In this document: one piece after another, positions 7,716 to 15,682 of the stretch | Layout of the letters: every line of letters begins with the position of its first letter | How positions within the stretch are numbered: the first letter of the stretch is position 1 | Assembly: GCA_965199975.1 (NCBI GenBank) | Contig: OZ241340.1 | Location: 2,356,001-2,420,000, forward strand | Reading direction: 5' to 3' | Source: JASLDZ01 sp965199975 | GTDB lineage: Bacteria; Pseudomonadota; Alphaproteobacteria; Caulobacterales; Caulobacteraceae | DNA length: 64,000 bases | Position numbers and translations under genes: made by a program | Notes under the pieces: model-generated | What the model was told of the DNA's origin: nothing | What the model saw: the letters and a program-made list of their open reading frames with translations, nothing else | Database searches by the model: none

Positions 7716-8494
7716 TTCGGCGCGGCCCGAAGCGCGTCTGCGGCTCTCGAAGACCTGGACGCACGCGGCCGCCCTCGCGCCTAAAGGCGCGGCGGTGCGG
7801 AGCGCGGGCCGGGAGCCCCGAAATCGCATGGAATATGGGAGCTTCGGCTCCGTCGCGCGGGCTCTGAGCCTTGCGCGCGCCCGACCGCGTTCCCGCAGCC
7901 CAGGCCAGGGGGGGGGGCGCAGATGCATCCGACGCACATTGCGAACACGACGGTTTCACGGGCCGCCGCCAACCCCGCACGACCGCAGTCCCACGGCCGC
8001 TTCGCGCGGATCCGAACCACCCGCCCCAAGCCGCGGGACCGACGGCAGGCTACGACGGGTTTAGGGGCGGGGGAGAGATGGGGTGGAGTTCACGGGGGAG
8101 TCCCCGCGTCTGCGCGGGATCGATGCTGGCGAGATAAAGATCCGTCTGCAATGTTTCTTCCGGCTACGCGGGGCACAATCCAGCCAGACGCGTCCGGAAG
8201 CGGACGACGCGAGCGTCGGCTACGGGTGGAAGGCGGACACTGTCTTGGGAACCGCACCTCGTCGTACTTCGGCCGGTTCTGGACCCCGTCTCGTTGTCAG
8301 CGGGAGCTCCTGCGCATTAACCACACCGTAAAGTCGATGGCGGTGAGAAGGTAACCGTCTACTTTGCAGGATGCCCCCGATCTCGCCTTCGAACACGTGC
8401 GCAAAACCAGCGTTTCGCCACTGCGGATCGAGCCGTCACCAGCCCTCACAACGGCGTGCCCGTGTGGCTCCTTGAGCGCGATCAGGCGCGCGGC
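7716..8494. other. 779-bp gene-free stretch
   Basis: No open frame here has protein-like composition; the frames that exist are arginine/proline-rich. A short hairpin (CGCGCC-TAAA-GGCGCG, 7776-7791) follows the DUF3606 gene but lacks a T-run. A run of nine G sits around 7909-7917. Around 8101-8118 there is one hairpin-forming unit (CCGCG-TCTG-CGCGG) resembling a type I-E CRISPR repeat, with no second copy. A 'GGGTGGAAGGCGGACACT' motif at ~8224-8241 resembles sequences at ~30,557-30,575. Confidence 0.5.
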
Positions 8495-9487
8495 TTAGCT
8501 GTCCAGAAGTGCGGGAGCGAAGACCTCCTCGACAGTCCAGCGCCTCTTCGAGAGGCCCTGCTCGTGGTGGTAGCGTAGGAATGCATCAATAGCCGGCCGG
8601 TTCTTGGCGACCCCGTACGGCCACCAGTCCTCGCCCAGCAGATTGATGTTCTCCTGCATCAAGTGGCTGAGCCAGGGGATCATAACCGTCATGTTGTTGA
8701 AGGTCATGCCCTTGCGGAGCTTGTTCGCCATGGCTCCCTTGGCGTCGAGAAAACCCTTGTAGATGGCGCGCATGAGCTCCGCGTCGTAGGCGATCTCCTT
8801 CTTCACGCTGACCATGTGCATGATCGGGAATATTCCAGTGCGTCTGAAATAGTCACGCTCGACAGTCTCATAATCCTCGAACAGGCGGCCGACCTGCGGC
8901 TGCTTCTCCAACACGCACTTGGGTGCGTCGGCAGAGATTAGGGCGTCGATCTCGCCAGTGGCCAGCATCTCGCCGAGGTCGTCGTGGGCCCCGGCGTACG
9001 TCACTTCCACACCCGCGGGTACCGGCTTTGGCACCCAATCGATCGGTTTCAGCGGGAAGTCGATGCCGCCGATAATCCAGCGGCAGCTTTCCGGGCGGAA
9101 ATCAAACTCATCCATCAATACTCCCTTCGGCATCACCCCTGCGTCATGGCCGTAAAGCGCGAGCTCGCCGATGCGCCTGCCATTAAGGTTCTGAGGGCGA
9201 TCGATACCTTTGGTCTTATTGATGTAAATTGCCGAGTGGCGAAACATGTGCAGCAGTGGTATGGGCAACAGCCTGAACGGCGCCTCCTCCGTATCCATCG
9301 TTCTCAAGAAGTAGCTTAGGCCTAGGTCCGAAACGTCGTAAGCGCGATCTTTGACCATGGCCTCAAACACGTCGGTGACGATGCGACCGCCATGGAAAGT
9401 GGCCTCAACGCCTTCAATCTTCACCTCTCCGTTTCGCAGGGCTTCTGCCCGATCGTAGTTCCAGAAGCCGATGTCGAGCTTGCGCAT
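8495..9487 (-). CDS. 4,5-dihydroxyphthalate decarboxylase-like protein (NMT1-type fold)
   Basis: 330 residues. The protein has the periplasmic-binding-protein (NMT1-like) fold used by Pht5-type 4,5-dihydroxyphthalate decarboxylases: the opening DIGFWNYDRAEALRNGEVKIEG, then YDVSDLGLSYFLR, FRHSAIYINKTKGIDRPQNLNGRRIGE, and WIIGGIDFP. There is no signal peptide, which favours a cytosolic enzyme over a transporter component. The ATG at 9487 has GGGAGACGAG just upstream; an earlier in-frame ATG at 9520 lies inside the palindrome described below. It is divergent from a MarR regulator, suggesting control by an aromatic substrate. The precise substrate is not known. Confidence 0.75.
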   Translation of the reverse strand: MRKLDIGFWNYDRAEALRNGEVKIEGVEATFHGGRIVTDVFEAMVKDRAYDVSDLGLSYFLRTMDTEEAPFRLLPIPLLHMFRHSAIYINKTKGIDRPQNLNGRRIGELALYGHDAGVMPKGVLMDEFDFRPESCRWIIGGIDFPLKPIDWVPKPVPAGVEVTYAGAHDDLGEMLATGEIDALISADAPKCVLEKQPQVGRLFEDYETVERDYFRRTGIFPIMHMVSVKKEIAYDAELMRAIYKGFLDAKGAMANKLRKGMTFNNMTVMIPWLSHLMQENINLLGEDWWPYGVAKNRPAIDAFLRYHHEQGLSKRRWTVEEVFAPALLDS

Positions 9488-9513
9488 GCTCGTCTCCCTG
9501 AAGGTTGGCTGTC

Positions 9514-9528
9514 GCGTCATGATGACGC
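9514..9528. promoter_or_regulatory. Candidate MarR operator palindrome
   Basis: GCGTCAT-G-ATGACGC is a perfect 7+1+7 palindrome in the 138-bp divergent gap between the decarboxylase-like gene (-) and the MarR gene (+). MarR proteins bind such symmetrical sites near their own divergent promoters. It lies 27 bases upstream of the decarboxylase start chosen here. The role is inferred from symmetry and position only. Confidence 0.45.
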
Positions 9529-9625
9529 CTCGGCCCTAAACGTGTTTATCGAATCGGCGTTCCCTGATGATGGGGCGTTGCAGCGGCCGGCTTCTTACGC
9601 ATGAAAAAAGGCTTAGAGGTGAGTC

Positions 9626-10108
9626 ATGCCAGCCGCCGACCCGCTCGCCCTTTCGGAGTTCTACGCCACTGAAAGCCTTGGCGCCCCCGAGAACGCGGTC
9701 GGCTTCGTGCTCTGGCGGCTACTCCACCGTTTCCAACGTGAGGTTGACCGGACGCTCGCGCCGCTTGAGCTGACGCATCTTCAGTTCACGACACTCGCCA
9801 TGGCGGGCTGGCTCTGTCGGGCTGAGGAGCCGGTCACTCAGGCGGACCTCGCCCGTCATTCCGAGATCCACCCCATGCAGGTCTCGCTGATGTTAAAGGC
9901 GTTGGAGACCAAGGGCATGGTCGCGCGATCCCGACTGGCTTCGGACTCGCGGGCGAAGCGCCTCCAGATCACCTCGACCGGCCTTGAGGCGCTCCGCGCC
10001 GCCATGCCGCGAGTGATAGCCATCCAACGTGCACTGTTCGGTATCGAAGGCGCCAACGGCGGATTTGTCTTGAACATGCTTCGCGAAGCCGAAGAGCGTC
10101 CGGCCTGA
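9626..10108 (+). CDS. MarR-family transcriptional regulator
   Basis: 160 residues with a winged helix-turn-helix between about residues 45 and 115: LTHLQFTTLAMAGWL, QADLARHSEIHPMQVSLMLKALETKGMVARS, followed by the wing SDSRAKRLQITSTG. MarR repressors dimerise and release DNA on binding small phenolic ligands. The neighbouring divergent dihydroxyphthalate-type decarboxylase gene and the palindrome between them suggest a local aromatic-compound switch. The gene is complete, with an apparent ribosome site (AGAGGTGAGTC) before the ATG. Confidence 0.9.
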   Translation: MPAADPLALSEFYATESLGAPENAVGFVLWRLLHRFQREVDRTLAPLELTHLQFTTLAMAGWLCRAEEPVTQADLARHSEIHPMQVSLMLKALETKGMVARSRLASDSRAKRLQITSTGLEALRAAMPRVIAIQRALFGIEGANGGFVLNMLREAEERPA

Positions 10109-10328
10109 GAGCCCGTTCCGTCGTCCTTGCGGATGCGCCCCGCTGCTCAAAGACGTGAAACGCGCCGCCACTCTGAGTCCGCAACGGGTCGGGAGCGGAA
10201 GCAGCCTCGCCTCCATCAATCCGACGTTGGCGAACCTCGGCCCACCCCCGTGCACGCTCAGCCGTAGGCGGACACGCCGGCGATGTCTCGCCCTTAAACC
10301 CCGCCCCCCGCGTGCTACATCTGTTCCC

Positions 10329-12716
10329 ATGGCGGCCTCCACGACTCAGCCTCGCGTCAGCGACCTCGCGCGGCCCTCGCCGCCGCCCGCGGCCCCGCGC
10401 GCCGAGCCGCTCACCGCGGGCCTCAACCCCGAGCAGCGCGAGGCGGTGGAGACCACCGACGGGCCGTTGCTCGTGCTGGCCGGCGCCGGCACCGGCAAGA
10501 CGCGCGTGCTCACCACCCGCCTCGCCCACATCCTGGAGACCGGCCGCGCCCGGCCGTGGGAGCTGCTGGCGGTCACCTTCACCAACAAGGCCGCGCGCGA
10601 GATGCGCGAGCGGGTGGCGGCGCTGGCCGGCGGGGCCGAGCCGCCGCGGTGGCTCGGCACCTTCCACTCCGTCTCCGCCCAGATCCTGCGCCGCCATGCC
10701 GAGCTGGTGGGCCTGAAGTCGAACTACACCATCCTCGACACCGACGACGTGGAGCGGCTGCTGAAGCAGCTCATCGTCGCGGCGAACATCGACCCCAAGC
10801 GGTGGAGCCCCAAGCACCTTTCCAACCTGATCGACGGCTGGAAGAACAAGGGCTGGACGCCCGACCGCGTGCTCCCCTCCGCCGACGGCTTCGCGCCGGA
10901 CAGCCGCGGGGCCGACCAGGGGGTGAAGCTCTATGGCGAGTACCAGGCGCGCCTGAAGGTGCTGAACGCCTGCGACTTCGGCGACCTGCTGCTGCACAAC
11001 CTCACCATCTTCCAGGGCCACCCCGACGTGCTCGCCGAGTTCCAGCGCCGCTTCAAGTACATCCTGGTCGACGAGTACCAGGACACCAACGTCGCCCAGT
11101 ACCTGTGGCTGCGCCTCCTGGCGCAGGCGCACCGCAACATCTGCTGCGTGGGCGACGACGACCAGTCGATCTACGGCTGGCGCGGCGCCGAGGTGGACAA
11201 CATCCTGCGCTTCGAGCGCGACTTCCCCGGCGCCAAGGTGGTGCGGCTGGAGCGCAACTACCGCTCCACCAGCCACATCCTCTCCGCCGCCAACGGCCTT
11301 ATCGCCGCCAACAAGGCGCGGCTGGGCAAGACGCTGCGCACCGAGGCGAAGGGCGGCGACAAGGTCAGCGTGCGCGGGGTGTGGGACGGCGAGGCCGAGG
11401 CGCGCCAGGTGGCCGAGGAGATCGAGCGGTGGAAGCGCTCGGGCCGCCGCTACAAGGAGTGCGCCGTGCTGGTGCGCGCCAGCTTCCAGATGCGCGCCTT
11501 CGAGGAGCGGTTCGTGCTGCTGCAGGTCCCCTACGTGGTGATCGGCGGCCCGCGCTTCTTCGAGCGCGCCGAAATCCGCGACGCCCATGCCTACCTGCGC
11601 CTGGTGCAGAGCGAGGACGACGACCTCGCCTTTGAAAGGATCGTCAACCAGCCCAAGCGCGGCATCGGCGAGTCGAGCGTGCAGAAGCTGCTGGTGCTGG
11701 CGCGCCGCCACGACGTCTCCGCCAGCCTGGCCGCGCGGGGGCTGGTCAACACCGACGAGCTGCCCGCCCGGGCGCGCACCCAGCTCGCCACCTTCATCCG
11801 CGACACCGACCGCTGGCGCGCCCTCAAGGGCCAGGTGCGCCACTGGGAGCTGGCCGAGACCATCATCGAGGAGAGCGGCTACACCGACATGCTGCGCGCC
11901 GACCGCGGGCCGCAGAGCGCCGGGCGGCTGGAGAACCTCAAGGAGCTGGTGCAGTCGATGCAGCAGTTCGAGACGCTGGAGGCCTATCTCGAGCACGTCT
12001 CGCTGGTGATGGACCTCGACCGCGAGGGCGGCGACGACACCGTGCAGATCATGACCCTGCACTCGGCCAAGGGGCTGGAGTTCCCCCACGTGTTCCTGCC
12101 CGGCTGGGAGGAAGGCGTCTTCCCCAGCCAGCGCAGCATGGACGAGTCGGGCGAGAAGGGCCTCGAGGAGGAGCGCCGCCTGGCCTACGTGGGCGTCACC
12201 CGGGCCCGTGAGAGGGCGCAGGTCTCCTTCGCCGCCAACCGGCAGGTGTATGGCCGCTGGACCTCGCAGCTCCCCTCGCGCTTCGTGGACGAGCTGCCCC
12301 TGGCCCATGTGGAGGCCGCCAGCGACACCGGCTACTACGGCGGCGGCCCCGGCATGGCCGAGGCCAAGAGCCGCTTCGACGACGAAGGGAGCTTCGGCAG
12401 CGCCACCGGCGGCTACGACTCGCCGGGCTGGAAGCGGGCGCAGTCGCGCTCCAACCTCTCGCCCTCCATGCCGCCCTCCGACCGCTTCGGCATGAGCCGG
12501 GCGCGGGCGCGCGACCGGGTGATCGAGGGCGAGGGCCGGCTGATCGCCTCCAGCGACCCCGCCGCCGCCTCAGGCGCCTACAAGGCGGGGTCGCGCGTCT
12601 TCCACCTGAAGTTCGGCCCCGGCACGGTGACCGCCGTGGAGGGCGCCAAGCTCACCGTCGCGTTCGACAAGGCCGGCGAGAAGCGCGTGCTCGACAGCTT
12701 CGTCGAGCCCGGCTGA
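10329..12716 (+). CDS. pcrA: UvrD/PcrA-type ATP-dependent 3'-5' DNA helicase
   Basis: 795 residues from the ATG at 10329; the frame is open further left but that part is arginine-rich. Superfamily 1A motifs appear in order: LAGAGTGKTRVL (Walker A, about 49-60), AVTFTNKAAREM, GTFHS, ILVDEYQDTN (motif II, ~245), VGDDDQSIYGWRGA, RLERNYRST, VQIMTLHSAKGLEFPHV and VGVTRARE. The last ~60 residues form a tudor-like module (GSRVFHLKFGPGTV) that in PcrA/UvrD contacts RNA polymerase. It serves nucleotide excision repair, mismatch repair and clearing of stalled forks. It is convergent with rplL across a shared terminator. Confidence 0.95.
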   Translation: MAASTTQPRVSDLARPSPPPAAPRAEPLTAGLNPEQREAVETTDGPLLVLAGAGTGKTRVLTTRLAHILETGRARPWELLAVTFTNKAAREMRERVAALAGGAEPPRWLGTFHSVSAQILRRHAELVGLKSNYTILDTDDVERLLKQLIVAANIDPKRWSPKHLSNLIDGWKNKGWTPDRVLPSADGFAPDSRGADQGVKLYGEYQARLKVLNACDFGDLLLHNLTIFQGHPDVLAEFQRRFKYILVDEYQDTNVAQYLWLRLLAQAHRNICCVGDDDQSIYGWRGAEVDNILRFERDFPGAKVVRLERNYRSTSHILSAANGLIAANKARLGKTLRTEAKGGDKVSVRGVWDGEAEARQVAEEIERWKRSGRRYKECAVLVRASFQMRAFEERFVLLQVPYVVIGGPRFFERAEIRDAHAYLRLVQSEDDDLAFERIVNQPKRGIGESSVQKLLVLARRHDVSASLAARGLVNTDELPARARTQLATFIRDTDRWRALKGQVRHWELAETIIEESGYTDMLRADRGPQSAGRLENLKELVQSMQQFETLEAYLEHVSLVMDLDREGGDDTVQIMTLHSAKGLEFPHVFLPGWEEGVFPSQRSMDESGEKGLEEERRLAYVGVTRARERAQVSFAANRQVYGRWTSQLPSRFVDELPLAHVEAASDTGYYGGGPGMAEAKSRFDDEGSFGSATGGYDSPGWKRAQSRSNLSPSMPPSDRFGMSRARARDRVIEGEGRLIASSDPAAASGAYKAGSRVFHLKFGPGTVTAVEGAKLTVAFDKAGEKRVLDSFVEPG

Positions 12717-12729
12717 GCCGCCCACGAGA

Positions 12730-12759
12730 AAGGGCCCGGGGATCGCCCCCCGGGCCCTT
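12730..12759. terminator. Bidirectional terminator hairpin
   Basis: A perfect 12-bp stem, AAGGGCCCGGGG (12730-12741) with CCCCGGGCCCTT (12748-12759) and a 6-base loop. It lies between the convergent ends of pcrA and rplL and is short of a long U-run on either side, but the A/T ends (AGAAA before, TT after) give a little tract on both strands. Confidence 0.8.
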
Positions 12760-12794
12760 CGCCTCGCGTCTAGCTGGGTGCTGGCGGTTTGGTC

Positions 12795-13191
12795 TTACTT
12801 GACGCCGCGTTTCGACCTTCGCGCCGGCGTCTTCCAGCTTCTTCTTGATGTCTTCGGCTTCCTGCTTGGAGATGTTCTCCTTCACGGGCTGCGGGGCGCC
12901 TTCCACCAGGTCCTTGGCCTCCTTCAGGCCGAGGTCGGAGCGGATGCCGCGGACTTCCTTGATGACGTTGATCTTCTTGTCGCCGCCGGCCGTGAGCACG
13001 ACGGTGAACTCGGTCTGCTCCTCGACGGCTGCGGCGGGGGCCGCACCAGCGCCGCCACCGGCGGGCATGGCCATGGCCATCGGAGCGGCGGCGCTGACGC
13101 CCCACTTCTCTTCGAGGAGCTTGGATAGCTCGGCGGCTTCGAGGACGGTCAGCGAGGACAGTTCGTCGACGATCTTGGTGAGGTCGGCCAT
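12795..13191 (-). CDS. rplL: 50S ribosomal protein L7/L12, frameshifted at the last codons
   Basis: Residues 1-127 are a normal L7/L12: N-terminal dimerisation helices (VLEAAELSKLLEEKWGVS), an Ala/Gly/Met/Pro hinge, and the C-terminal factor-binding domain (EFTVVLTAGGDKKINVIKEVRG, GLKEAKDLVEGAP, KKKLEDAGAKVE). The family ends a few residues after AGAKVE. Here the same frame instead reads 52 more arginine-rich residues through the terminator into pcrA. Dropping one T of the TTT run at 12810-12812 (plus strand) restores VERGVK and a TAA at 12795-12797, giving 131 residues. I annotate that corrected end. It is an essential gene, so an indel error or a late frameshift are the options. Confidence 0.88.
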
Positions 13192-13248
13192 TGGGATTGA
13201 TCCTTGGGGAGCTTGGGGTTGAGTTCGGTTAGGCGGAGATGAGGTGGC

Positions 13249-13776
13249 TCAGGCGGCTTGTTGCTCGCCCTCGTCCTTGGTGGCGTAGGCGTTGAACACC
13301 CGCGCCAACTGGCCCGCCGGAGCGGCCAGCACACCCGCGACCTTGGTCGCCGGGGCCTGGATGAGGCCGATGAGCTGGCCGCGGATCTGGTCGAGAGACG
13401 GCAGGGTGGCCAGAGCCCCCACGCCCTTCGCGTCCAGCACCACGTCGCCCATGACCGCGCCGATGACCGTGAACTTGTCGTTGGTCTTGGCGTAGTCGCT
13501 CGTCACCTTGGCGGCGGAGACGGGATCCTTCGCGTAGGCGATGGCGACGGGGCCGGTGAACAGGGCGTGGGCCCCGTCCTGAGCGCCGTCCATGGCCTTC
13601 CTGGCGAGGGTGTTCTTCACCACCTTCAGCGAGGCGCCTTCGGTGCGAAGGCGGCCGCGCAGATCGCTCATCTCCGCGACGGTCAGACCCAGATAGTGGG
13701 TCACGACCACGGCGCCCGAATCGGCGAAGACGCCCTTGAGCGCATCGATCGATTGGGCCTTCTGTGCGCGGTCCAT
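13249..13776 (-). CDS. rplJ: 50S ribosomal protein L10
   Basis: 175 residues. L10 anchors the L7/L12 dimers on the ribosomal stalk. Typical features are the opening DRAQKAQSIDALKGVF, HYLGLTVAEMSDLRGRLR, LKVVKNTLARKAM and the C-terminal L12-binding helix near ARVFNAYATKDEG. The ATG at 13776 matches the family start; 14 upstream residues of the open frame are discarded. rplL follows 57 bases downstream as the second gene of the pair. In many bacteria rpoBC follows rplL; here the next gene is convergent pcrA, so the pair is separated from rpoBC. Confidence 0.95.
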   Translation of the reverse strand: MDRAQKAQSIDALKGVFADSGAVVVTHYLGLTVAEMSDLRGRLRTEGASLKVVKNTLARKAMDGAQDGAHALFTGPVAIAYAKDPVSAAKVTSDYAKTNDKFTVIGAVMGDVVLDAKGVGALATLPSLDQIRGQLIGLIQAPATKVAGVLAAPAGQLARVFNAYATKDEGEQQAA

Positions 13777-14152
13777 ATCGCGGTTACTCCAGTCGTTCCC
13801 GGCGCGCGGACAGCCCACGCGCCGATAGCGGCGCGCGCGGCGGTGACCGGATCACTCCGGGCGCGCGGACGCCTGCCTGTGCCGTGAGGATGGCCGCGCA
13901 CGTGCGAGGCGGACGCGAGATGCGTCCGGCCGCGACGTAGAAACGGTCGCTCCCCGTCTCCCCGCGGCGATTAAGGCCTGCGAATGCGGGCCGCGCGGTT
14001 CTCGGACAGGATCGCCGCCGGGCGGACCCGGACGGCAGGGGCGCGCCTTTACGCCTTAAGCGCCAGGAACTCAAGCGTCGAACATGCTCGGAACCCCTGC
14101 GCCGCCTACGCGCTGGCCAAGCCGAAGCTTCATCCGATCGGAAACACGCCCA
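13777..14152. other. Divergent gap upstream of rplJ
   Basis: 376 bp without a convincing gene. It must hold the rplJ promoter and 5' leader on the minus strand. Several GC-rich complementary stretches (e.g. around 13800-13850, GCGCG/CGCGC runs) could form the L10 autoregulatory leader, but I cannot fold it and do not assign the known L10-leader family. Confidence 0.4.
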
Positions 14153-14467
14153 ATGCACCGCCTCGCCATCGCCAGCCTCGCCGCCGCCGTGATGGCCGTG
14201 ACCGCCGCCCCCGTCGTCGCCTCCGCCCAGACCGCCGCGGAGCGCCGGGTGGATCGGCGCGAGGCCCGCGCCCACCGCAACGACCGCAACGACCGCAACT
14301 GCCATGCCGAGCGCCGCAGCGCCGGCAACAAGGGCGCCGTCGGCGGCGCCGTGGTGGGCGGCGCATCGGGCGCGCTGATCGGCGGCGACTTGGCCGGCGG
14401 CCTCGTCGGCGCGGGCGTAGGCGCGGTGGCGGGTCACGAGATCGCGAAGCACCGCACCCACTGCTGA
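14153..14467 (+). CDS. Exported glycine-zipper 2TM-type protein
   Basis: 104 residues. An N-terminal signal peptide (HRLAIASLAAAVMAVTAAPVVASAQ, cleavage likely after ASA) precedes a basic Arg/Asn/Asp stretch (HRNDRNDRNC) and a glycine zipper with repeated small residues: GGAVVGGASGALIGGDLAGG and LVGAGVGAVAGHEIAKH. Glycine zippers of this sort are found in outer-membrane-associated proteins such as SlyB/YMGG. The protein ends HRTHC. Role unknown; envelope location inferred. The ATG at 14153 is chosen because it begins the signal peptide. Confidence 0.75.
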   Translation: MHRLAIASLAAAVMAVTAAPVVASAQTAAERRVDRREARAHRNDRNDRNCHAERRSAGNKGAVGGAVVGGASGALIGGDLAGGLVGAGVGAVAGHEIAKHRTHC

Positions 14468-14510
14468 GCTGCAGGCCGCGCCCTGCAGTTCGGGGCTGCG
14501 CTGAATCCGG

Positions 14511-15650
14511 TCAGGGCCTGCGAAGCTGGGGGGCGTGACTTGAAGCGACCACTCGCCACGCCCGCACCCTCCCCACCGCGTCGGCCTCCAGATTCGCCCA
14601 GAACAGGTTGAAGGCGGGCGCCTTGAGGCGGTCCGCCCAACCGCCCGTGCGGCGCAGCGACGGGGCCCTCGGGCGCGAGGTGCGCAGGAGGCCGCCCTCG
14701 CAGCGGGCGGAGACCTGGTGGGGCAGGAAGGCGGGGCGCGTGGTCCACTCAAGGCGGGTGGCGTTGGCCGCGCCCAGGTCGGCGTGCTCGCCGGCGACGG
14801 GCTGGCCGACCGATCCGGTCAGCGGGTTCACGCACAACGCGGATCGGCCCGCGAAGGGCGCGAGGTCGCCCTGCGGCGTCCAGGCCAGGGCGCGGTCGAG
14901 CACGTGGTCCGGGCCGTCGAGGGCGAAGGCGGCCTGCGTGTAGGCGATCACGCAGCCGACCGCTGCGCGCGTGGCGCACGCCGGCAGGGCGGAGCCGGGC
15001 CCATGGGCCGCCGCCGGGACCGGGGCGCCGATCAGGTAGACGGCGGCCAGACGCGGCGCGACCTGCGGGTCGATCGCCGCCTCCGCCGCCAGCCGATCGG
15101 CCAGGAGCGCGCCCTGCTCGACACCGACGATGACCAGCGGGCGGCCGGGCGGCGTCAAGCGCAGGAAGGTCTCGAACGCGCGCCGCACGTCGTCGTAGGC
15201 GAAGCGGCGGGCGTCGCGGGCGTCCTCGCGCAAGGTGAGCTGGCTGTAGAGGCTGGCCTGCCGGTAGCGCGGCGCCCACACCCGCCCCACGCGGGCGAAG
15301 GGCTGGGCATAGTTGGGCAGCATCACCTCGGCCAGTTCGCGGCGCGAAGCGGGATCGGCGATCGGGCCGTTCCAGTCGCGCCCCCCGTCGAAGGTGGTGG
15401 GGTGGACGAAGAAGACGTCGGCGCCCGGCGCGCCCGGAACCGGACGGGCGGGGTTCGACGGCAGCGCCGCCCAGGCGCCACGCCGGGCGTAGTCTGGCGC
15501 GGGCGGCGGCGCATAGGTCTGGAAGGGGGTGCGCGGGTCGAGCGCGGTCTGCAGGATGGCGTCTCGCCACCACCACGCCGCGCCCGCGCACACGAGCCCG
15601 AAGGCCAAAGTCGCCAGCGCGAGCCAGCGCCAACGCCAGCCCGTCGGCAA
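14511..15650 (-). CDS. DUF3089-type alpha/beta-hydrolase-like protein lacking the nucleophile serine
   Basis: About 379 residues with an N-terminal membrane anchor (WRWLALATLAFGLVCAGAAWWW). The body matches DUF3089 proteins: FFVHPTTFDGGRDWN, then MLPNYAQPFARVGRVWAPRYRQASLYS, then YDDVRRAFETFLRLTPPGRPLVIVG. At the place where the family normally has a GxSxG nucleophile elbow (GHSQG) this protein reads GVEQG, so Ser is replaced by Glu and hydrolase activity is doubtful. The start is uncertain: TTG 15650 is used, no ATG lies near, and a CTG overlapping the hldD stop is possible. It lies directly after hldD on the same strand. Confidence 0.7.
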   Translation of the reverse strand: MPTGWRWRWLALATLAFGLVCAGAAWWWRDAILQTALDPRTPFQTYAPPPAPDYARRGAWAALPSNPARPVPGAPGADVFFVHPTTFDGGRDWNGPIADPASRRELAEVMLPNYAQPFARVGRVWAPRYRQASLYSQLTLREDARDARRFAYDDVRRAFETFLRLTPPGRPLVIVGVEQGALLADRLAAEAAIDPQVAPRLAAVYLIGAPVPAAAHGPGSALPACATRAAVGCVIAYTQAAFALDGPDHVLDRALAWTPQGDLAPFAGRSALCVNPLTGSVGQPVAGEHADLGAANATRLEWTTRPAFLPHQVSARCEGGLLRTSRPRAPSLRRTGGWADRLKAPAFNLFWANLEADAVGRVRAWRVVASSHAPQLRRP

Positions 15651-15682
15651 CCGGGGGAACAGCCGGGGGGGCAGGCGCGCGT

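Noticed and set aside
8096..8126. Single unit like a type I-E CRISPR repeat (TCCCCGCGTCTGCGCGGGATC)
   Set aside because: Only one copy. The nearest similar stretch (~8158-8180) is 54 bases away by the CGCGGG core rather than ~61 and is poorly matched; no cas genes are near.
12652..13191. 179-residue L7/L12 with a basic C-terminal extension
   Set aside because: The extension reads through the terminator into antisense pcrA and replaces the conserved end; a one-base indel explains it better.
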